NCBI GenBank assembly: GCA_900112915.1
Contig: FONK01000008.1
Location: 1-64,000 of the forward strand
Length of the DNA: 64,000 nucleotides
Direction: 5' to 3'
DNA from: Peptostreptococcaceae bacterium pGA-8
GTDB taxonomy: Bacteria > Bacillota > Clostridia > Peptostreptococcales > Anaerovoracaceae
Part shown: positions 22,924 through 32,657 of the stretch, one piece after another
How the letters are laid out: every line of letters starts with the position of its first letter
How positions within the stretch are numbered: position 1 is the first letter of the stretch
Program-made: the position numbers and the translations under genes
The notes under the pieces: generated by a model
Database searches by the model: none
What the model saw: only the letters and a program-made list of their open reading frames with translations
Told to the model about the DNA's origin: nothing

Positions 22924-24915
22924 ATGAACTATGTTAATCTTGTAATAGATAACAAAAATAGAAATACTGACAGGTTTTATACCTATGGGACAAAAGAGTC
23001 GCTGGATGTGGGTGATGTTGTCGATGTCGAATTTGGCAAGGGAAAAACTCTGAAGCGAGCATGGGTAGTTGAAACGGATGTTTTGCCTGACATTGAAGCT
23101 CCGCTGATTAAAGAAGTTCAGAGCAAAAATAATTCTTGGAGGCTGAGCAAGGAAGCTGTTGAAACATCTCTTTGGATGAAAAAAAGGTACGGCATAAGAT
23201 ATGTCGATGCCCTGAGACTTTTTTCTCCCCATGGAACTGAGCCTAAGCGAAAATTGAAGGCTAACCCCGATGAGCATGTGGCTGAATTGCCAAAGCTTAA
23301 TTTGAATAGAGAGCAGGAGGCTGCTCTTGAGGCAATTTTAAGACCCATGAGAGAGTCATGCAGTAAGGCTTTTTTGTTGCATGGAGTCACCGGCAGCGGG
23401 AAAACGGAAGTATACATGCAGGCTATGGAAGAAGCCTTAGAGGCCGGTAAAAATATCATTTATATGGTTCCTGAAATTTCTTTAATTCAACAGACCTATG
23501 ATAGACTGGCAGGGAGATTTGGAAAGAATAATATAGCTGTCCTTCATAGCAAAATATCACCGGCTAATTTGTATAATCAGTGGAGTGAGGTTTTTTGCGG
23601 AAGTGCTAAAATAGTACTGGGCACCAGGATGGCTGTTTTTGCCCCCATATCGAAGCTTGGTCTGATTATTATGGATGAAGAGCATGAAGGCAGTTATAAA
23701 TCAGATATGACACCAAAGTTTGAAACTTTAGATGTAGCGTATAAGCGCTGTTTCGCCTTAAATGGAGTTTTAATTCTCGGAAGTGCCACACCATCGATTT
23801 CCAATTTTAAACTGGCCAAAGATGGGGTTTTCGACCTTATTAGCCTAAGGGAAAGATACAATAAGGTGCCGCTTCCCCAAATTGAGCTTGTGGATATGAA
23901 AAATGAGCTTAGGGAAGGTAATAGCGGTATTATAAGCGGTCGCTTGTATCAAGCTCTTACGGGAACAATATCAAAAAATAAGCAGGCAATTCTATTTATA
24001 AATAGAAGAGGCTATTCAAGCTATATTGGCTGTAGGGAATGTGGGCATAGCCTGAGCTGTCCTAAATGTGGAATTGCTCTTACATATCATAAATCGGACA
24101 ATAGTGCAGTTTGTCACTATTGCGGAAGAAGGTTTAATGTTCCGCAGCATTGTCCGAATTGTAACAGTGAAAAGCTAAGAAAATTTGGCTTCGGTACTGA
24201 AAAACTTGCGGAAGAAATAGGCAGGCTTTTCCCCAATGCCAATATTGACAGATTGGATTTGGATACTGCCGTCAATACTTCAGAAATCAAGGGAATTTTG
24301 AAGAAATTCAGAGAGGGTGCTACGGATATTCTCATAGGAACCCAACTGGTTGCCAAGAGCTTGGATTTTAAAAATGTTGATTTAGTCGGAGTATTAAATA
24401 GCGATATAAGCCTTAACATAGCTGATTACAGGGCTGCAGAACGAACGTTTCAGCTTATTACTCAAGTGGCGGGAAGAGCAGGTAGAGGGGATTATCAAGG
24501 CCATGTAATCGTTCAAAGCGGCAATCCGGAGAATTTCGCAATTAAAGAGGCTGCAAAGGGAGACTATGAGGAGTTTTTTAACAGAGAAATAAGGGTAAGA
24601 AAGTTACTAAGCTACCCACCCTATACGGATTTAGTAAAAATATCAATTTCCGGAAAGGACAAGGAGAAGGTAGTAAGCAAGATCAGATTGTGTGCGGACA
24701 ATTTAAAAACGGCGACGGGAGTTGACAAAAGCTTGGTTTTTGAACCAAGAGAAGATTTCATATCAAAAGGAAGAGACACCTGTAGATATGAATTTATAGT
24801 AAAATGTCCTAAGGCATTGCGAATGAAGCTTATTGATTTTGCAGAGAGCTTCAGCTTTAAGTTAGCAGCAGAAAGAGAAGGACTAAGTCTTTTTATAGAT
24901 GTAAATCCATATTAA
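22924..24915 (+). CDS. priA: Primosomal protein N' (replication restart helicase PriA), short form
   Basis: 663 residues; restarts replication at stalled forks. Walker A GVTGSGKTEVY is at about 154-164, DEEH follows, and an eight-cysteine double zinc-binding region is clear (CRECGHSLSCPKC ... CHYCGRRF ... CPNC). Helicase motifs LGTRMAVF, GSATPS, GTQLVAKSLDF and QVAGRAGR are intact. Family members usually have 730-830 residues with Walker A past residue 220, so about 70 residues are missing upstream, probably most of the winged-helix domain; the 3'-DNA-binding start (NLVIDN...RFYTY) remains. Confidence 0.94.
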   Translation: MNYVNLVIDNKNRNTDRFYTYGTKESLDVGDVVDVEFGKGKTLKRAWVVETDVLPDIEAPLIKEVQSKNNSWRLSKEAVETSLWMKKRYGIRYVDALRLFSPHGTEPKRKLKANPDEHVAELPKLNLNREQEAALEAILRPMRESCSKAFLLHGVTGSGKTEVYMQAMEEALEAGKNIIYMVPEISLIQQTYDRLAGRFGKNNIAVLHSKISPANLYNQWSEVFCGSAKIVLGTRMAVFAPISKLGLIIMDEEHEGSYKSDMTPKFETLDVAYKRCFALNGVLILGSATPSISNFKLAKDGVFDLISLRERYNKVPLPQIELVDMKNELREGNSGIISGRLYQALTGTISKNKQAILFINRRGYSSYIGCRECGHSLSCPKCGIALTYHKSDNSAVCHYCGRRFNVPQHCPNCNSEKLRKFGFGTEKLAEEIGRLFPNANIDRLDLDTAVNTSEIKGILKKFREGATDILIGTQLVAKSLDFKNVDLVGVLNSDISLNIADYRAAERTFQLITQVAGRAGRGDYQGHVIVQSGNPENFAIKEAAKGDYEEFFNREIRVRKLLSYPPYTDLVKISISGKDKEKVVSKIRLCADNLKTATGVDKSLVFEPREDFISKGRDTCRYEFIVKCPKALRMKLIDFAESFSFKLAAEREGLSLFIDVNPY

Positions 24916-24968
24916 AATATTGAATTTGAATGAGGATGATTATAGATTATGAAGCTTAGGAGGGGGAA

Positions 24969-25460
24969 ATGGCACTTAGAAACGTAGTTGTTGAGGGCGA
25001 TGATATACTTAGAAAGAAATGTCGAGAAGTTGGTGTTGTAACTAATAGAATACGAGAAACTCTTCAAGATATGGTTGAAACAATGAGGGCAGAAATGGGA
25101 GTAGGAATAGCAGCTCCTCAGGTAGGTATAATGCGAAGGATGTTCATTGCAGAGCCTGAGCCTGAAAAACTGTATTACATGATAGATCCTGTAATAATAT
25201 CACAGGAGGGAAGCCAAACCGGCGATGAGGGATGTCTTAGTGTGCCGGGAATGATAGGTACGGTAACCAGACCCGAAAAAGTTATAATTGAGGCTACAGA
25301 CCTTGAGGGTAATCGAAAAACCTATGAGTTCCAAGGCTTTGATGCAAGAGTTATGTGCCATGAAAATGATCATTTAAACGGGGTTCTTTATACGGATATT
25401 GCTACAAATATCAGACCGGCACCGGAACCTGATGAATTAGATGAGGATTTTATTGATTAA
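24969..25460 (+). CDS. def: Peptide deformylase
   Basis: 163 residues; removes formyl from N-terminal Met. All three motifs are present: GVGIAAPQVG, EGCLSVP (metal-binding Cys) and HENDHLNG (HExxH). AGGAGGGG precedes the ATG. fmt follows after 16 bases, pairing formylation with deformylation. Confidence 0.97.
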   Translation: MALRNVVVEGDDILRKKCREVGVVTNRIRETLQDMVETMRAEMGVGIAAPQVGIMRRMFIAEPEPEKLYYMIDPVIISQEGSQTGDEGCLSVPGMIGTVTRPEKVIIEATDLEGNRKTYEFQGFDARVMCHENDHLNGVLYTDIATNIRPAPEPDELDEDFID

Positions 25461-25476
25461 TGACGAGGTGGTCTGA

Positions 25477-26430
25477 TTGAAGATAATATTTATGGGGACT
25501 CCTGACTTTGCAGTTCCTTCCCTTAAGGCTATAATAGAGGCGGGACACGATGTCGGCATGGTCATAACGCAGCCGGACCGACAAAAAAATCGTGGTAAGA
25601 AATTGATTTTTTCTCCGGTTAAAGAGGTTGCTATGGAAAACGGTATACCGGTTTTTCAACCTGAACGGCTAAGAGATGATCCGCAAACCATTGCGGCGAT
25701 GAGGGCGTTTTCTCCTGACATAGTTGTAGTAGCAGCATATGGACAGATTTTATCAAAAGAGCTTTTAGATATGGCAAAGCATGGGGCTATTAATGTTCAC
25801 GGATCATTACTTCCTAAGCTAAGAGGGGCCTCTCCAATACAAAGGTCAATTCTGCTGGGATATGATAAAACCGGTGTTACTATTATGAAAATGGCAGAAG
25901 GTTTGGATACCGGCGATATGATATCAAAGGTTGAAGTTGAAATAGGAAATATGACCTATGGTGAACTTTCTGAGGTTTTAGCTGATAGAGGGAGTAAATT
26001 ATTAATTTCAACTATTGATGACATAGCGGCAGGTAAGTTTACATTAGAAAAACAAGATGATAATTTGTCATCCTATGCACCAATTATAAAAAAAGAAGAT
26101 GGAAGAGTTGATTTTAATAAGTCCGCATTTGAAATTCAGTGTCAAATAAGGGCGTACGACCCTTGGCCCGGTACATATACAGCATACGGCGGGCAAAGCA
26201 TTAAGCTGTGGAGGGCAGATGTTTTGTCTGAAGATGAAGCCTCATCGTACGATGCAGCGGTGCCGGGTACAATTGTAGATGTCAACAAAGAAAATATTGT
26301 TGTCGCCTGTGGAAAGGGATATCTCAGGTTATTGGAAATTCAGCCACAGGGTAAGAAGAGAATGACTGTAAAAGCATACCTGTTGGGGAACTCTTTTGAG
26401 CCTTTGCAGGTTCTTGGCGAGGAGGTGTAG
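25477..26430 (+). CDS. fmt: Methionyl-tRNA formyltransferase
   Basis: 317 residues; formylates Met-tRNA-fMet with 10-formyl-THF. MKIIFMGTPDFAVPSL is the family N-terminus and begins at a TTG codon after GAGGTGGT. The next ATG (25492) would remove five conserved residues. NVHGSLLPKLRGASPIQRSI contains the catalytic N and H, and GVTIMKMAEGLDTGDM follows. The C-terminal OB-fold domain is complete. Confidence 0.96.
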   Translation: MKIIFMGTPDFAVPSLKAIIEAGHDVGMVITQPDRQKNRGKKLIFSPVKEVAMENGIPVFQPERLRDDPQTIAAMRAFSPDIVVVAAYGQILSKELLDMAKHGAINVHGSLLPKLRGASPIQRSILLGYDKTGVTIMKMAEGLDTGDMISKVEVEIGNMTYGELSEVLADRGSKLLISTIDDIAAGKFTLEKQDDNLSSYAPIIKKEDGRVDFNKSAFEIQCQIRAYDPWPGTYTAYGGQSIKLWRADVLSEDEASSYDAAVPGTIVDVNKENIVVACGKGYLRLLEIQPQGKKRMTVKAYLLGNSFEPLQVLGEEV

Positions 26431-26436
26431 ACAAAA

Positions 26437-27126
26437 ATGGGATTATCATATTTGTTGCTTTTTGCAGCTATGATTTTAGCGATTTATGCACAGGGTAAGG
26501 TTAAAGCTAATTTCGGTAAATATTCAAGGATTGCTAATTCAAGGCAATTGACCGGATTCGAGGCAGCCAGGATGGTTCTCGACAGCAACGGTCTTAGAGA
26601 TGTAGAGATAGAACCTATTGCAGGAAGTATGACTGACCATTATGATCCGAGAGATAGGGTTCTTAGGCTGTCGGAAACTGTATATGCTGTGAAATCTATA
26701 AGTGCTGTAAGTGTAGCCTGTCATGAAGCAGGACATGCAATTCAGCATGAGGTTAATTATATTCCTCTCAAGATTAGAAATGGTATTGTTCCGATGGTTA
26801 ATTTGGTTTCAAAATTATCCTGGCCAATGATTATAATAGGGATAATACTTTTGTCAAGCGGCAGCTGGCAATTGGGTAATACATTGTTCACCGTAGGCAT
26901 AGTTGCCTTTTTTGGAGTTGTGATTTTTCATTTGATTACATTACCTGTAGAGTTTAATGCAAGCAGCAGAGCTATCGATCAGATGATGGAAATCGGAATT
27001 GTCACTAATCATGAGGTCTATGGTGCAAAGAAGGTTTTAAACGCAGCGGCTTTGACATATGTTGCGGCCCTTGCTGTGGCAGTGGCAAACCTGATAAGAT
27101 TATTGGCCATACGAGGTAGAAACTAA
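26437..27126 (+). CDS. YugP-family membrane zinc metallopeptidase
   Basis: 229 residues. One hydrophobic segment sits at the N-terminus and two or three after residue 105. The zinc motif CHEAGHAIQH (about residues 92-101) lies on the side of the first segment. SARAIDQM-like and EFNASSRAI blocks match the YugP (DUF2268-unrelated) family found in the fmt-rsmB interval of Firmicutes. Substrate unknown. Six bases after fmt; its stop is directly followed by the rsmB ATG. Confidence 0.85.
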   Translation: MGLSYLLLFAAMILAIYAQGKVKANFGKYSRIANSRQLTGFEAARMVLDSNGLRDVEIEPIAGSMTDHYDPRDRVLRLSETVYAVKSISAVSVACHEAGHAIQHEVNYIPLKIRNGIVPMVNLVSKLSWPMIIIGIILLSSGSWQLGNTLFTVGIVAFFGVVIFHLITLPVEFNASSRAIDQMMEIGIVTNHEVYGAKKVLNAAALTYVAALAVAVANLIRLLAIRGRN

Positions 27127-28404
27127 ATGGATAATAATAGATTGGCAGCATACTATACTTTATATAATGTTGAGCATGATGATGCCTATTCTAATTTAGC
27201 TATTAACAAAGAATTAAAGTGTCACAACGTGACGAATTCCGCCTTTGTAAAGGAACTTGTTTATGGGGTTCTGGAGAGAAAGTATACTCTCGATTACTAT
27301 ATTTCACAGCTGATAGACAGACCCATTAAGAAAAAGAAGGCTGTCTTGATGACTCTTTTGAGAATGGGCATTTATCAGATGAAGTATATGGATAAGGTAC
27401 CCGGCTACAGTGCTTGTAATGAAACTGTGCAGATAGCCAATAAGGTGGCCGGCAGCTTTTATAAAAAATTTGTAAATGGGGTGCTGCGGGAATTTTCCAG
27501 AAAAATAGATGCGATGAAGCTTCCCGAGGGGAATTCTGTTGAAGCTTTATCCATAAGGTTTTCTTATGAACCATGGATTATAAGGCTCTGGATTGAACAG
27601 TTCGGGCTGGAAGCTGCAATTGACATTATGAAGGCATCTAATGAAAGAGCGGAGCTTTCTTTTAGGGCTAACACCTTGAAAACTACAAGGGAAGCTTTAG
27701 TTTATAATTTAACAAAAGCCGGTTATGATATTAATGTAAGTGATTTAAGCTCAAGAGCCTTTCATGGAAATGGTGAGCTCTTAAAAACCGATTTTTTTAA
27801 AGAAGGATATTTTTCTGTTCAGGATGAAGCGTCTATAATAGCTGTTGAAGGCTTAAATCCGAAAGCTGATGATAAACTTCTGGATATGTGCGCAGCTCCG
27901 GGGGGCAAATCATTTGCAGCGGCAGAGATTATGGATAACAAAGGCAGTATAACAGCCTCAGATATTTATCCTCATAAGCTTCAGTTAATAGAAAATGGCG
28001 CCAAACACCTGGGAGTATCTATAATTACTCCTAAATTGCAAAATGGTCTTGAGCTTGTTGAAGAGTATATCGAAAAGTTTGACAAAATAATTGTAGACGG
28101 ACCTTGCTCAGGGCTTGGAGTAATAAGACGCAGACCTGAGATAAAGTATAAGAGCATTCAGGATAATGGTAAGGAATTGTCTGAAATACAAGGAAGGCTT
28201 CTTGACAATGCAGCTGCATATGTAGTTCCCGGAGGGGAAATACTATATTCCACATGTACCATTAACAAGATAGAGAATCATTTCCAAATTGAAAATTTTA
28301 TAAAACATAATAATAACTTTAAAGTCATTTTCGAAAAACAGCTTTTACCAAATGTAGATAGCACCGACGGGTTTTATTTATGTGTTTTACAAAAAAAGGA
28401 GTAG
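27127..28404 (+). CDS. rsmB: 16S rRNA (cytosine-967-C5)-methyltransferase RsmB
   Basis: 425 residues. An N-terminal NusB-like domain (about 1-140) is followed by a SAM-dependent RNA methyltransferase domain with LDMCAAPGGKSF (SAM site, about residue 255), catalytic DGPCSGLGVIRRRPEIK and the second cysteine motif STCTINKIEN. The ATG immediately follows the upstream stop codon, so translation is probably coupled. Confidence 0.95.
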   Translation: MDNNRLAAYYTLYNVEHDDAYSNLAINKELKCHNVTNSAFVKELVYGVLERKYTLDYYISQLIDRPIKKKKAVLMTLLRMGIYQMKYMDKVPGYSACNETVQIANKVAGSFYKKFVNGVLREFSRKIDAMKLPEGNSVEALSIRFSYEPWIIRLWIEQFGLEAAIDIMKASNERAELSFRANTLKTTREALVYNLTKAGYDINVSDLSSRAFHGNGELLKTDFFKEGYFSVQDEASIIAVEGLNPKADDKLLDMCAAPGGKSFAAAEIMDNKGSITASDIYPHKLQLIENGAKHLGVSIITPKLQNGLELVEEYIEKFDKIIVDGPCSGLGVIRRRPEIKYKSIQDNGKELSEIQGRLLDNAAAYVVPGGEILYSTCTINKIENHFQIENFIKHNNNFKVIFEKQLLPNVDSTDGFYLCVLQKKE

Positions 28405-28407
28405 CAT

Positions 28408-29157
28408 ATGGATGTAGGTTTCAAAACAGACAAAGGCATAGCTAGATATAATAACGAAGACGCCTGTTTTGTAATGGTGGATGAAAACGTTTTTATAATA
28501 GCTGATGGAGTAGGGGGAAATCGTTCAGGAGAAATTGCCAGCAGAACTGCTACACGGTTGGTTTCACAGTACATTTCCTCTAAGCCTATAGAGAAGAACA
28601 AAGGGGAAGAATACATAAAGGATTATTTCAATGGGTGCATCGCCGAAACGAACCTCGGGGTTTTTCAGCTGGGGCAGAAATTCGATGAGAACTTCGGTAT
28701 GGCGACGACCATTGTTATAGGTTACATTGAAGGCAGTAAGCTCTATATTTTTAATATTGGTGACAGTAGGGCATATCTTTATAGAGATGGAGTAATAAGA
28801 CAAATTACTGAGGACCATACATATGTTAATACCTTAGTGAAGGCGGGTGTTATATCTAAGGAAGCAGCTCTCGTTCATGAAAAGAAAAATGTAATAACCA
28901 GAGCTCTAGGTGCAGAAGCCATAACAAATGCAGATGCATTTATAGAGTCGCTTCAAGAGGATGATATCATCATAATGTGTACGGATGGCCTTTATGGAGA
29001 GGTTTCCGAAAGGGAAATGGTCGAGGTTTTTAAAAAGGGATATAATATGTCGCAAACTTGCTCAAACCTGGTAGAATTGGCCAATTTGAACGGTGGTGGC
29101 GATAATATAACAATAATTTGCTTAAAATTTACCAAGGAGGATAGCCATGAGCAATAA
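28408..29157 (+). CDS. prpC: PP2C-type Ser/Thr protein phosphatase (PrpC/Stp1)
   Basis: 249 residues; removes phosphate groups placed by PrkC. The PPM metal-binding residues are present: RYNNEDA near the N-terminus, ADGVGGNRSGE, GDSRAYLYRDG, MCTDGLYGEV and GGGDNITII near the C-terminus. AAGGAG precedes the ATG. It overlaps the kinase gene by 11 bases, as usual for the pair. Confidence 0.96.
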   Translation: MDVGFKTDKGIARYNNEDACFVMVDENVFIIADGVGGNRSGEIASRTATRLVSQYISSKPIEKNKGEEYIKDYFNGCIAETNLGVFQLGQKFDENFGMATTIVIGYIEGSKLYIFNIGDSRAYLYRDGVIRQITEDHTYVNTLVKAGVISKEAALVHEKKNVITRALGAEAITNADAFIESLQEDDIIIMCTDGLYGEVSEREMVEVFKKGYNMSQTCSNLVELANLNGGGDNITIICLKFTKEDSHEQ

Positions 29158-30910
29158 GATGTTAGCGGGAAGATACGAATTAATAGAAAAAATTGGCGAT
29201 GGGGGAATGGCAGTTGTATATAAGGCAAAGGACAGACTGCTGAATCGCTATGTTGCTATAAAGATTTTAAGACCTGAATTAACCAGCGATGAACAGTTTA
29301 TAACCAGCTTTAGAAAAGAGAGTCAGGCGGCAGCCGGGCTGCAGCATCCAAATATAGTAGGGGTTTATGATGTTGGAAGAGAAGGAAGCATTCACTACAT
29401 CGTAATGGAGTTAATTGACGGAAGGCCTCTAAGCGATATTATTGAAGAGCAGGCACCGCTAGACTATAAGCAGGTTGTCGAAATCGGTAAACAGGTTGCA
29501 TCTGCTTTAAGCCTGGCTCATAAAAATCACATAGTTCATAGAGATGTAAAGCCTCACAACATTATGATAACGAAAGATGGAACTGCAAAATTAGCAGACT
29601 TTGGTATTGCAAAGGCTGTAAGCAATTCTACAATCGTCAATACTTCAGAGGGAAATAGAATAATGGGCTCTGTTCATTACTTTTCACCGGAACAGGCCAG
29701 AGGAAAATATGTAGATGAAAAGTCTGATGTATATTCGTTGGGTATTGTCCTTTATGAAATGCTGACCGGTAAAGTTCCCTTTGATGGGGAGAATGCAGTC
29801 CAAATTGCCCTTATGCATATGAATGATGAAATTGTACCGCCTTCAAACCTTGTTTCAGGAGTTCCGCCGGCCCTTGAAAAGATTATAATGAAGGCTACAG
29901 ATAAATATCAGAACAATAGATATAACAATGCAGAGGAGCTTTTTGAAGAGCTTGGAGGGGTAGATTTTCTATCAAGAAAGGTTGGAGATGCAGTGCTTAT
30001 CGGAGGCAAAAGAGCAGCGCAGAAGATAGATGATGAGGATGAGGCTGTTTTGCAGGAGCTTGTCAATCAGAAATCCAAGAAGAAGTCAGGAAAGAAAAAG
30101 AACAATCAGGAAGGCGGCAAGAAAAAGTGGATAATTGCAATATGTGTAGTAGCAATTTTAGCAATTGCCGGCAGCGCCTATCTTCTTCTTACATCAAAAA
30201 GCGGACAAGAGGGCAAGGATGTAAAGGTTCCGGATGTTACCGGTAAGACCTATGAAGAGGCAGAGAAGATATTAGCTGAGAAGAAGCTGAAAATTAAAAA
30301 AGGCGATGTCAGACCTAGCGCTGATGTTGAAAAGGATAAGATAATTTCACAGACACCTTTGGCTGATAAAATCGTGAAGGAAGGAACCGTTGTTAAGGTA
30401 AATATCAGTAAAGGAAAGGAATCCGGAGTTGTTCCTAGCCTTGTCGGAAAGAAGTATGACTATGATCAGATTAAGGCATTGCTTGAACAATACGGCTTTA
30501 AACTGGGAGAGGTTGTAAAAGAAGAGAGTGACGACTATGATGCAGATGTGATTTCATCACAGGATCCTAAGGAAGGTGCAACTGCAAAAGAAGGTAGTAC
30601 CGTTAATATTGTTGTAAGCACCGGAAGTAAGAAGGCTAAGGTACCTACCCTCATCGGAAGCAGTCTGGAGGATGCTCAAAAAGCAATTGAAGCGGCAGGC
30701 TTTACTCTTGGAAATGTTTCCATAGAGGAAAGTAATATTTATGCCGGTGGATATGTTTTCTGGCAAGAATATCAGCCAGGTGAAATGCTTAAGAAGGGAA
30801 CCAAAATTTCCATTAAGGTTAGCAAGGTTAAGGGTCAGGAGAACCCTCCAAATTCAGATAGCAGTGGAGACAATGGTGGCGGCCAAGGGGAGAATGGCCC
30901 ATCACAATAG
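29147..30910 (+). CDS. prkC: Ser/Thr protein kinase with PASTA domains (PrkC/StkP)
   Basis: 587 residues. A cytoplasmic kinase domain (about 10-275) with glycine loop IGDGGMAVVYKA, catalytic VHRDVKPHNIM, ADFGIAKA and SPEQARG is followed by a basic juxtamembrane stretch, one transmembrane helix (about 328-350) and three extracellular PASTA repeats, starting VKVPDVTGKTYEEA, SGVVPSLVGKKYDY and AKVPTLIGSSLEDA. The tail is rich in S, G, N and P. PASTA domains bind muropeptides or lipid II, so the kinase links wall state to growth. Confidence 0.96.
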   Translation: MSNKMLAGRYELIEKIGDGGMAVVYKAKDRLLNRYVAIKILRPELTSDEQFITSFRKESQAAAGLQHPNIVGVYDVGREGSIHYIVMELIDGRPLSDIIEEQAPLDYKQVVEIGKQVASALSLAHKNHIVHRDVKPHNIMITKDGTAKLADFGIAKAVSNSTIVNTSEGNRIMGSVHYFSPEQARGKYVDEKSDVYSLGIVLYEMLTGKVPFDGENAVQIALMHMNDEIVPPSNLVSGVPPALEKIIMKATDKYQNNRYNNAEELFEELGGVDFLSRKVGDAVLIGGKRAAQKIDDEDEAVLQELVNQKSKKKSGKKKNNQEGGKKKWIIAICVVAILAIAGSAYLLLTSKSGQEGKDVKVPDVTGKTYEEAEKILAEKKLKIKKGDVRPSADVEKDKIISQTPLADKIVKEGTVVKVNISKGKESGVVPSLVGKKYDYDQIKALLEQYGFKLGEVVKEESDDYDADVISSQDPKEGATAKEGSTVNIVVSTGSKKAKVPTLIGSSLEDAQKAIEAAGFTLGNVSIEESNIYAGGYVFWQEYQPGEMLKKGTKISIKVSKVKGQENPPNSDSSGDNGGGQGENGPSQ

Positions 30911-30918
30911 GGTTTCGT

Positions 30919-31812
30919 ATGAACAGCAAATTAATTACAGGGACGATAATTAAAGGCATAGGTGGCTTTTACTATGTAAAGACGGAAAATGGAATCATTG
31001 CCACCAGAGGAAGAGGAAATCTTAAGAGAGATGGAAACAGCTTGCTGGTAGGTGATGAGGTAAAACTTAGTCTTTTAGAGTCTTCAGAAGAAAGCTTTCA
31101 AGGAATTATAGAAGATGTTTTCCCGAGGAAGAATTCACTTATCAGGCCGCCCATTGCCAATGTGGATAAGCTTGTTTTGGTTGTTTCAGCTACCAAGCCA
31201 AGAGTCAATTATGAGCTTTTGGATAGATTTTTAGTTGTGGCTGAAGAAAAGCATATACCGGTTTTAATACTCATGAATAAAGCAGATACAGGTTTGGAAG
31301 ATGAGATATCAAGGCTAATGCATAGGTATGGTAACTTCTATGACTGCCTTCCTGTCAGCGTAATATCAAAACACAATATCAGCAGGCTTTCTGAAATGCT
31401 GGCTGACAAAAAAGTAGCTTTTGCAGGACCTTCAGGTGTAGGAAAATCATCTATAATAAATCTTTTGTCTGATGACGGCGAGATGGAAACGGGAGAAATC
31501 AGCTGGAAAAATCAAAGAGGAAGGCACACTACACGACATGTAGAGATACTTAATGGAAGGCACGGTTCTTTGATCTTCGATACTCCCGGATTTACATCTA
31601 TAGATTTACCGGATATTGATAACAGTGAGCTGAAGGAGTATTTTCCAGAATTTTTATCCTTTAATGGAAAATGCAAATTTCAAAACTGCAATCACATTAA
31701 GGAGCCGGGGTGCAGGGTGATGGAAGCAATTGAACAAGGGAGTATCAATAATGAGCGGCATGAATCATACATTAGACTGTTTAATGAGATTCATGAAAAC
31801 AGTAAGTATTAG
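30919..31812 (+). CDS. rsgA: Ribosome small-subunit-dependent GTPase A (RsgA)
   Basis: 297 residues; late maturation of the 30S subunit. An N-terminal OB-fold (about 1-70) precedes a circularly permuted G domain (NKAD before GPSGVGKSSIINLL, then DTPGF). A zinc-binding CKFQNCNHIKEPGC motif sits in the C-terminal third. Upstream ribosome binding is weak (AGGG), suggesting coupling to prkC eight bases away. Confidence 0.96.
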   Translation: MNSKLITGTIIKGIGGFYYVKTENGIIATRGRGNLKRDGNSLLVGDEVKLSLLESSEESFQGIIEDVFPRKNSLIRPPIANVDKLVLVVSATKPRVNYELLDRFLVVAEEKHIPVLILMNKADTGLEDEISRLMHRYGNFYDCLPVSVISKHNISRLSEMLADKKVAFAGPSGVGKSSIINLLSDDGEMETGEISWKNQRGRHTTRHVEILNGRHGSLIFDTPGFTSIDLPDIDNSELKEYFPEFLSFNGKCKFQNCNHIKEPGCRVMEAIEQGSINNERHESYIRLFNEIHENSKY

Positions 31813-31862
31813 AATTATATCTAAATAACAGAATATAATGTAAATGTTATACAGGAGGAGCT

Positions 31863-32537
31863 ATGAAACTATTATCACCATCCATACTTTCGGCAGACTT
31901 TTCTGCCTTAGGACATCAAGCTAAAATTGCAACTGAAGCAGGAGCAGATTTTTTACATATTGATGTTATGGATGGGCATTTTGTGCCTAATATCAGCTTT
32001 GGATCAGCCGTGATGAAAAGCTTGAATTCTCATAATACAGCACCATACGATGTCCATTTGATGATTGAAAATCCGGAGCAGTATATATCTGAATTTGTTA
32101 CTGATAAGACTGAATACATTGTGGTACATCAGGAAGCTACTATTCATTTAAACAGGCTGATAAGCCAGATTAAGTCAACCGGTGTTAAGGCCGGAGTGTC
32201 TATTAATCCGGCAACACCGGTGTATACATTGAAGCATGTGCTTAATATGGTAGATTTGGTGTTGGTTATGTCAGTTAACCCGGGCTTTGGCGGACAGAGC
32301 TTTATAGAAGACTCTGTCAACAAGGTTAGAGAATTGGCAAGAATTAGAGAGGAACGGGAAGATTGTAATTTCTTAATCGAAATTGATGGAGGAATTAACA
32401 GGAAAAATGCAAAGATGGTTTTAGACGCAGGTGTTGATATAATTGTAGCCGGCTCAGCTGTTTTTAAGGGTGATGAAGAGACGATTACTGAGAATATTAA
32501 TGAATTTATGAAGGTAATGGGTCGTCGTAACCCCTAA
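31863..32537 (+). CDS. rpe: Ribulose-phosphate 3-epimerase
   Basis: 224-residue TIM barrel that interconverts ribulose 5-phosphate and xylulose 5-phosphate. SPSILSADF, LHIDVMDGHFVPNISFG, VHLMIENP, VMSVNPGFGGQSF and IEIDGGIN are the family blocks with the metal-binding H and D. AGGAGGAG precedes the ATG. Last gene of the priA-def-fmt operon; the thiN gene that often follows is absent. Confidence 0.97.
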   Translation: MKLLSPSILSADFSALGHQAKIATEAGADFLHIDVMDGHFVPNISFGSAVMKSLNSHNTAPYDVHLMIENPEQYISEFVTDKTEYIVVHQEATIHLNRLISQIKSTGVKAGVSINPATPVYTLKHVLNMVDLVLVMSVNPGFGGQSFIEDSVNKVRELARIREEREDCNFLIEIDGGINRKNAKMVLDAGVDIIVAGSAVFKGDEETITENINEFMKVMGRRNP

Positions 32538-32563
32538 AATCTAAGGAGCTTAACAGTTAGGGT

Positions 32564-32596
32564 AAGGAACTTGAATTTTTCAGGTTCCTTATTTTT
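32564..32596 (+). terminator. Terminator after rpe
   Basis: AAGGAACTTGAA pairs with TTCAGGTTCCTT (one G-T pair; 32564-32590), followed by ATTTTT. Confidence 0.85.
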
Positions 32597-32614
32597 GTGT
32601 ATGCCTACAGGGCT

Positions 32615-32650
32615 ATAAAAACAGCGCAGCAATTTTGTTAATTGCTGCGC
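32615..32650 (-). terminator. Terminator of the penicillin-binding protein gene
   Basis: On the minus strand GCGCAGCAATT (32650-32640) pairs with AATTGCTGCGC (32634-32624), followed by TGTTTTTA. A strong G-C-rich stem just after the stop codon. Confidence 0.88.
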
Positions 32651-32657
32651 CTGAAGC

